Shown: piece by piece, positions 38,590 through 41,324 of the stretch
How positions within the stretch are numbered: the first letter of the stretch is position 1
Layout of the letters: each line of letters opens with the position of its first letter
Origin: a virus
Virus record (IMG/VR): IMGVR_UViG_3300044621_001214
Span: 1-41,324 of that record
DNA: 41,324 nt
Direction: 5' to 3' (one strand)
Made by a program: the position numbers and the translations under genes
The notes under the pieces: model-generated
What the model saw: the letters and a program-made list of their open reading frames with translations, nothing else
What the model was told of the DNA's origin: nothing
The model's database searches: none

Positions 38590-38838
38590 ATGACAAGACT
38601 TAAAGCTCTGCACGGATGCAGAACCATGCCCAACCTCTCCATCTCTGCAGAGGAAGCGGGTCTGCTGGTTGAACTGCTGAGGCCCAGGGCTTGCCTGCTG
38701 GCCGAGCTGCTCGAGGCCCAGGTTCAGGGCTGCCCGGAGGGCGATGACAGCTGGGCCGATACGGCTGACGCCTTGGCGGTGGCCAACACGGCCCTGATCA
38801 AGATCTCCAACGCCCTTGTGGGGCAGGAGGCGGCATGA
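38590..38838 (+). CDS. Small hypothetical early protein
   Basis: 82 aa from ATG 38590, which directly follows the leader. ATG 38626 in the same frame follows the CTGCA dyad by 4 bp and is an alternative (70 aa). The product is helical and acidic: LSISAEEAGLLVELLRPRACLLAELLEAQ, then GDDSWADTADALAVANTALIKISNALV. It overlaps the next start by 4 nt (ATGA). Not recognised. Confidence 0.6.
   Translation: MTRLKALHGCRTMPNLSISAEEAGLLVELLRPRACLLAELLEAQVQGCPEGDDSWADTADALAVANTALIKISNALVGQEAA
38608..38621. promoter_or_regulatory. CTGCA-N4-TGCAG dyad (perfect) in the right arm
   Basis: CTGCA-CGGA-TGCAG, preceded by TTAAAGCT and followed by AACCATG. It is the only perfect dyad of the family in the right arm. 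It lies between two possible start codons of the same gene. Confidence 0.55.
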
Positions 38839-39236
38839 CGACGCCTGTCACCCTTGCCGGCTTCCTGGCGGCCCTCAGGCAACGGAATAGGGCGGTCCCG
38901 ATGCCTGCCGCCGAGGCCCTGCTGTTGATTGCCTCGGGGATCGACAACATCCCTGCGCTGCAGCAGGCCATGCGCGACCCCGAGGGCAAGCCACTGCCGC
39001 CGGCCACGGTCAACCGGCTGATCTCCCTGCTGCGTGGCCGGGCCCGGTACAAGCAGGGTCGCTGGGTCGAAAGCCCGTTCACACTGCTGGACGTGCGACC
39101 GCACCCGCACAGAAGAGGGCTGCAGCTGCAGCTGAGTGATGCGGGGCAACAGCTCATAAGCTCCTGTTTTGGGTCGTACAGTTGTACTAGCAACCTAGGG
39201 GGAGAGCTATCCACGTGCGACGAGAAAAGCCAGTGA
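38835..39236 (+). CDS. Winged-helix-type regulator candidate
   Basis: 133 aa. Residues ~20-110 read as a winged helix: MPAAEALLLIASGIDNIPALQQAMRDPEGKPLPPATVNRLISLLRGRARYKQGRWVESPFTLLDVRPHPHRRGLQLQLSDAGQQLI. The PPATVNRLISLLRG recognition helix and the GLQLQLSDAGQQLI wing ending are like MarR-type proteins, and like its neighbour at 39379. The last ~25 codons overlap a LexA-like box, and the C-terminal residues there (Cys/Ser/Gly) look less protein-like. Confidence 0.66.
   Translation: MTTPVTLAGFLAALRQRNRAVPMPAAEALLLIASGIDNIPALQQAMRDPEGKPLPPATVNRLISLLRGRARYKQGRWVESPFTLLDVRPHPHRRGLQLQLSDAGQQLISSCFGSYSCTSNLGGELSTCDEKSQ
39176..39187. promoter_or_regulatory. LexA-like box (GTAC-AGTT-GTAC)
   Basis: CGTACAGTTGTACT fits the cyanobacterial LexA consensus RGTACNNNDGTWCB except at the first base. 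It lies in the 3' end of the gene ending at 39236, about 190 bp upstream of the next regulator, next to a GTTTTGGGTCG block that also occurs at 35439. It may link prophage control to DNA damage. Confidence 0.4.
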
Positions 39237-39287
39237 CGCTCTACCTTCTCGCATCCCTGGAAATGCCTGCAGGCCAATCACTGCAGT

Positions 39288-39311
39288 GTGTTTCTCTCTA
39301 CGTGGAAACAC
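39288..39311. promoter_or_regulatory. GTGTTTC-N10-GAAACAC inverted repeat
   Basis: A 7-bp perfect inverted repeat with a 10-bp spacer, 67 bp upstream of the winged-helix gene at 39379. Half-site spacing of one and a half turns suits a dimeric winged-helix repressor, perhaps that gene's own product. Confidence 0.45.
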
Positions 39312-39349
39312 TTGGAAGCCGCAAAGCGATCTTTCTCCACCGGTGCCAA

Positions 39350-39361
39350 ACTCCTAGGAGT
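39350..39361. promoter_or_regulatory. ACTCCTAGGAGT palindrome
   Basis: A 12-bp perfect palindrome centred on CCTAGG, 17 bp before ATG 39379. It shares the CCTAGG centre with the dyads at 2659, 11163 and 35178. Confidence 0.4.
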
Positions 39362-39378
39362 CGCCGGCGTTATGGCCC

Positions 39379-39696
39379 ATGGATCTCGATCAGCTGGGGG
39401 TCGCTCTGGCTGCTGCTTCCGTTCTCAGCCCGACGTCCTTCCCTGTCCACCACCTCGAGGTCTTCCTTTTCGTGGCGAGCAAGGGGCACTGCACCTACGA
39501 GGAAATCCAGGAGGAGCTGAACCTGTCCAACAGCACCGTCTCCAGGACTGTCCACTCTCTTGGCTTCATGCACCGCAAGGGCTACGAGGGACTGGGCCTG
39601 TTCAACGTTGACCGCGACCCAAAAGAGGGGCGCCGTTTCCTGGTGTCCCTTTCTGACAAGGGCCAACGGCTCAAGCGCCAGCTCGAGCTGATCTGA
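39379..39696 (+). CDS. MarR-like winged-helix transcription regulator
   Basis: 105 aa. A winged helix spans almost the whole protein: HHLEVFLFVASKGHCTYEEIQEELNLSNSTVSRTVHSLGFMHRKGYEGLGLFNVDRDPKEGRRFLVSLSDKGQRLKRQLEL (from about residue 24). YEEIQEELNLSNSTVSRTVHSLG is the HTH and DPKEGRRFLVSLSDKGQRL the wing, as in MarR proteins. Its promoter region holds two dyads and a LexA-like box. Position next to the integrase suggests a role in the lysis-lysogeny choice or excision control. Confidence 0.82.
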   Translation: MDLDQLGVALAAASVLSPTSFPVHHLEVFLFVASKGHCTYEEIQEELNLSNSTVSRTVHSLGFMHRKGYEGLGLFNVDRDPKEGRRFLVSLSDKGQRLKRQLELI

Positions 39697-39708
39697 GCCC
39701 TCCCTCTC

Positions 39709-39725
39709 CCAACAACCACCACCAC
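39709..39725 (+). promoter_or_regulatory. CCAACAACCACCACC leader, copy 7 (integrase)
   Basis: Core plus AC, 12 nt before ATG 39738. It is preceded by CCCTCCCTCTC and, inside the end of the regulator gene, by the 12-bp palindrome CAGCTCGAGCTG. Confidence 0.7.
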
Positions 39726-39737
39726 AACCCAAAACCC

Positions 39738-40736
39738 ATGGCAGGCTCTGTTCGCAAGGCCTCGGACGGCAGCTGGATTGCTGACGTCTCGATCAATGGC
39801 GTCCGTAAGACGGCCAAGTGCAAGACCCGCGCCGAGGCCCTGGCCCGCAAGCGCGAGTTTCTCGATCTGCTGCTGAAGCGGGAGGCCAAGCAGGTCCACC
39901 GCTCAGTGTTCACCCTGATTGAGGCCCGGGCGCTGTCGCTGCGGATCCGCTGGTCCGGCATGGCCTACGAGCGCACGGCCGCGATCTACAGCCAGGAGGC
40001 CGTCAACTACTTCGGCGCGGCGTTCCCCTGCGAAGAGCTCACAGCCACGCTGGTGGACGAGTGGCGCCAAGCCCTGGCAGCCAAGGGCAACAAGGCCAGC
40101 ACGATCAACAAGAAAGTCGCAGCCATCAGGGCCATGCTCAGCGATGCCCACCTCCATGGGCACCTGGCGGAAGTGCCGCGGATGCCGCGGCAGCTGCGGA
40201 TGCAGAACACCAAGGACCGGGTGTTCAGCCCTGAGGAGGTGGCCGGCTTCTGCAGGGTGTTCCGGGAGCTGGGCGAGCCTGCCGCGGCCGACCTGCTGGT
40301 CTTTCTGCTTGAGACCGCCTGCCGCTGGGGCGAGGCCGAGCGGCTAAAGGGCCAGGACGTGGACTTGGCCAAAGGCCGCGTCACCTTCTGGGCCACCAAG
40401 AACGGCAAGCCACGGTCGGTGCCGCTCACCCGCCGAGCAATCGACGCCCTCAAGACCTACATGCCTGCCGTTCGGGGGCATCGGGTCTGGCCCTACAGCT
40501 ACAACCGCTTCGAGTACCTGTTCGACCGGGCCAAGGACGCCATGGGCCTCGGCGAGGACCGGGCGCTGACCATTCACACCACCCGGCACAGCTGCGCCAC
40601 CCGATTGGCCAGCAAGGGGATCCCCCTGCACCAGCTGATGGCCTTTGGAGGGTGGACGTCCCTGGCATCGGTCCAGAGGTACCTCCACCTGCACACAGAC
40701 GCCTTGGCGGGCTGCGTGCAGGCCCTGGAGGCCTGA
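39738..40736 (+). CDS. int: Tyrosine-type site-specific integrase
   Basis: 332 aa. An N-terminal arm-binding part (MAGSVRKASDGSWIADVSINGVRKTAKCKTRAEALARKREF) is followed by a SAM-like core-binding domain (~58-145) and the catalytic domain. The catalytic set is complete: Arg 196 (ETACRWGEAERL), Lys 221 (ATKNGKPRSVPL), His 280 and Arg 283 (IHTTRHSCATRL), Trp 306 (GGW) and nucleophile Tyr 315 (QRYLHL). It would recombine attP with the tRNA-Tyr gene and lies within 400 bp of attR. Its leader carries the CCAACAACC element, so its expression may follow the same signal as the antirestriction gene. Confidence 0.95.
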   Translation: MAGSVRKASDGSWIADVSINGVRKTAKCKTRAEALARKREFLDLLLKREAKQVHRSVFTLIEARALSLRIRWSGMAYERTAAIYSQEAVNYFGAAFPCEELTATLVDEWRQALAAKGNKASTINKKVAAIRAMLSDAHLHGHLAEVPRMPRQLRMQNTKDRVFSPEEVAGFCRVFRELGEPAAADLLVFLLETACRWGEAERLKGQDVDLAKGRVTFWATKNGKPRSVPLTRRAIDALKTYMPAVRGHRVWPYSYNRFEYLFDRAKDAMGLGEDRALTIHTTRHSCATRLASKGIPLHQLMAFGGWTSLASVQRYLHLHTDALAGCVQALEA

Positions 40737-40738
40737 CC

Positions 40739-40954
40739 ATGGCCACGGTGCTGCTGCTGGCCCAGCTGGCCGGCCCTGCGTGCGGGTGGAACTACGGGGC
40801 TGAGATCACCCCGGAGAACAGCCCCTATGTGGGTTGCGTGGTGCCCAGCAAGACCGACCCAGGGGGCACAAGATTGCGCCTGGAGATGTTCTCGCCTAGC
40901 GGGCTCAGGGCCGAGCCTGCTCGCCCGGATTGGCTGGTTCCTGCGAACCCCTGA
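40739..40954 (+). CDS. Small secreted hypothetical protein
   Basis: 71 aa from ATG 40739, 2 bp after the integrase stop. Signal-peptide-like start (MATVLLLAQLAGPACGWNYGAE; cleavage or lipidation near Cys 15 possible, though LxGPAC is not a clean lipobox). The mature part has Cys and Gly/Pro (ITPENSPYVGCVVPSKTDPGGTRLRLEMFSPSGL). Not recognised. Start upstream at 40652 would overlap the integrase and was rejected. It may be an excision-linked or envelope protein. Confidence 0.55.
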   Translation: MATVLLLAQLAGPACGWNYGAEITPENSPYVGCVVPSKTDPGGTRLRLEMFSPSGLRAEPARPDWLVPANP

Positions 40955-41022
40955 GCCAAGGCGGCGGATTTCTTAATGCTTTCGGGCTGCAATCTAATTT
41001 TCCGGGCCTCCAGCGGAATGCG

Positions 41023-41082
41023 TCCACCGGATCCAAAAGTCTGCGTTTCGACTGCCGCAGTCTGCGGGGTGGCGCAGACCCC
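41023..41082. promoter_or_regulatory. Inverted repeats inside the right end
   Basis: GTCTGCG and CGCAGAC form a 7-bp inverted repeat around GGGTGG (about 41060-41079), and a further GTCTGCG lies at about 41039. Repeated GTCTGCG elements beside attR are candidates for integrase or excisionase arm sites. Confidence 0.35.
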
Positions 41083-41092
41083 TGGAGGGGGT

Positions 41093-41120
41093 CGAGAGCC
41101 TGAGAATGGTTCTCGTTTTT
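41093..41120 (+). terminator. Rho-independent terminator facing attR
   Basis: CGAGAGCC pairs with GGTTCTCG (8 bp, one G-T pair) around a 7-nt loop, followed by TTTTT. It would stop rightward transcripts of the integrase unit just before the oppositely oriented tRNA genes. Confidence 0.85.
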
Positions 41121-41122
41121 GA

Positions 41123-41256
<134 letters not shown>

Positions 41257-41324
41257 CGCCCCCATTAACCACTCGGGCACCGACCCGAACCACACCGCAA
41301 GAACTTACCAGCAGGGGTTCCCCT

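Noticed and set aside
34439-39725. CRISPR-like array from repeated CCAACAACCACC units
   Set aside because: The units are separated by whole genes of unequal length and sit at start codons; there are no regular spacers and no cas genes.
40978-41060. Additional small gene between the last CDS and attR
   Set aside because: No open frame with plausible start and composition; the stretch holds repeats and a terminator instead.

Overview
The window is a complete temperate T7-like podovirus prophage of about 41.1 kb, integrated in a tRNA gene of a high-GC picocyanobacterium (Synechococcus/Cyanobium type). The host assignment is inferred from the tRNA-Tyr/tRNA-Thr pair, the high GC and the cyanopodovirus-like gene set. 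Positions 1-126 are repeated exactly at 41131-41256. The repeat carries a tRNA-Thr(GGT) gene and the 3' part of tRNA-Tyr(GTA). The right copy is joined to the 5' part of an intact tRNA-Tyr, so the two copies are the attachment sites. A tyrosine integrase lies just inside the right site.

Layout. (i) 0.25-7.3 kb: a single-subunit T7-type RNA polymerase, then a single-stranded DNA-binding protein, a RusA-like resolvase, a string of small overlapping genes and a FEN-type exonuclease. No DNA polymerase or primase-helicase was seen. (ii) 7.3-27.6 kb: the virion cassette in T7 order. It holds three tandem small MCF proteins, portal, scaffold, major capsid protein, tail tubular proteins A and B, a gp13-like GNAT-fold protein, gp14-like, gp15-like with a C-terminal lysozyme-like domain, two giant internal proteins and the tail fibre. 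(iii) 27.6-30.4 kb: a complete diversity-generating retroelement (DGR), made of a lectin-fold target with a 117-bp variable repeat (VR), an Avd-type accessory protein, a 117-bp template repeat (TR) and a reverse transcriptase. TR and VR differ at 19 positions and every one is an adenine in TR. (iv) 30.4-34.7 kb: small membrane proteins (holin candidates) and the terminase small subunit on the plus strand; an M15 peptidase endolysin and the terminase large subunit on the minus strand. (v) 34.7-41.1 kb: a minus-strand winged-helix regulator, a 0.77-kb non-coding region with an abrupt change of strand composition, then plus-strand early/lysogeny genes (ArdC-like antirestriction protein, small unknowns, a ribbon-helix-helix protein, two winged-helix proteins, integrase).

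Two families of non-coding signals stand out. A 14-bp dyad, CTGCA-N4-TGCAG, sits just upstream of gene modules across the phage and is a candidate promoter or operator for the phage RNA polymerase or a phage regulator. A second module, usually a GC-rich hairpin followed by CCAACAACCACCACC and then the start codon, precedes seven genes of the right arm, with an eighth copy beside the terminase gene.

Reading of the system: after excision, the right arm (antirestriction, regulators, integrase) would lie upstream of the RNA polymerase gene, as in the T7 early region. The phage polymerase would then transcribe the virion genes, and the DGR would vary the receptor-binding tip coded directly after the tail fibre. 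All family calls are by eye from sequence motifs and gene order; no database was searched.
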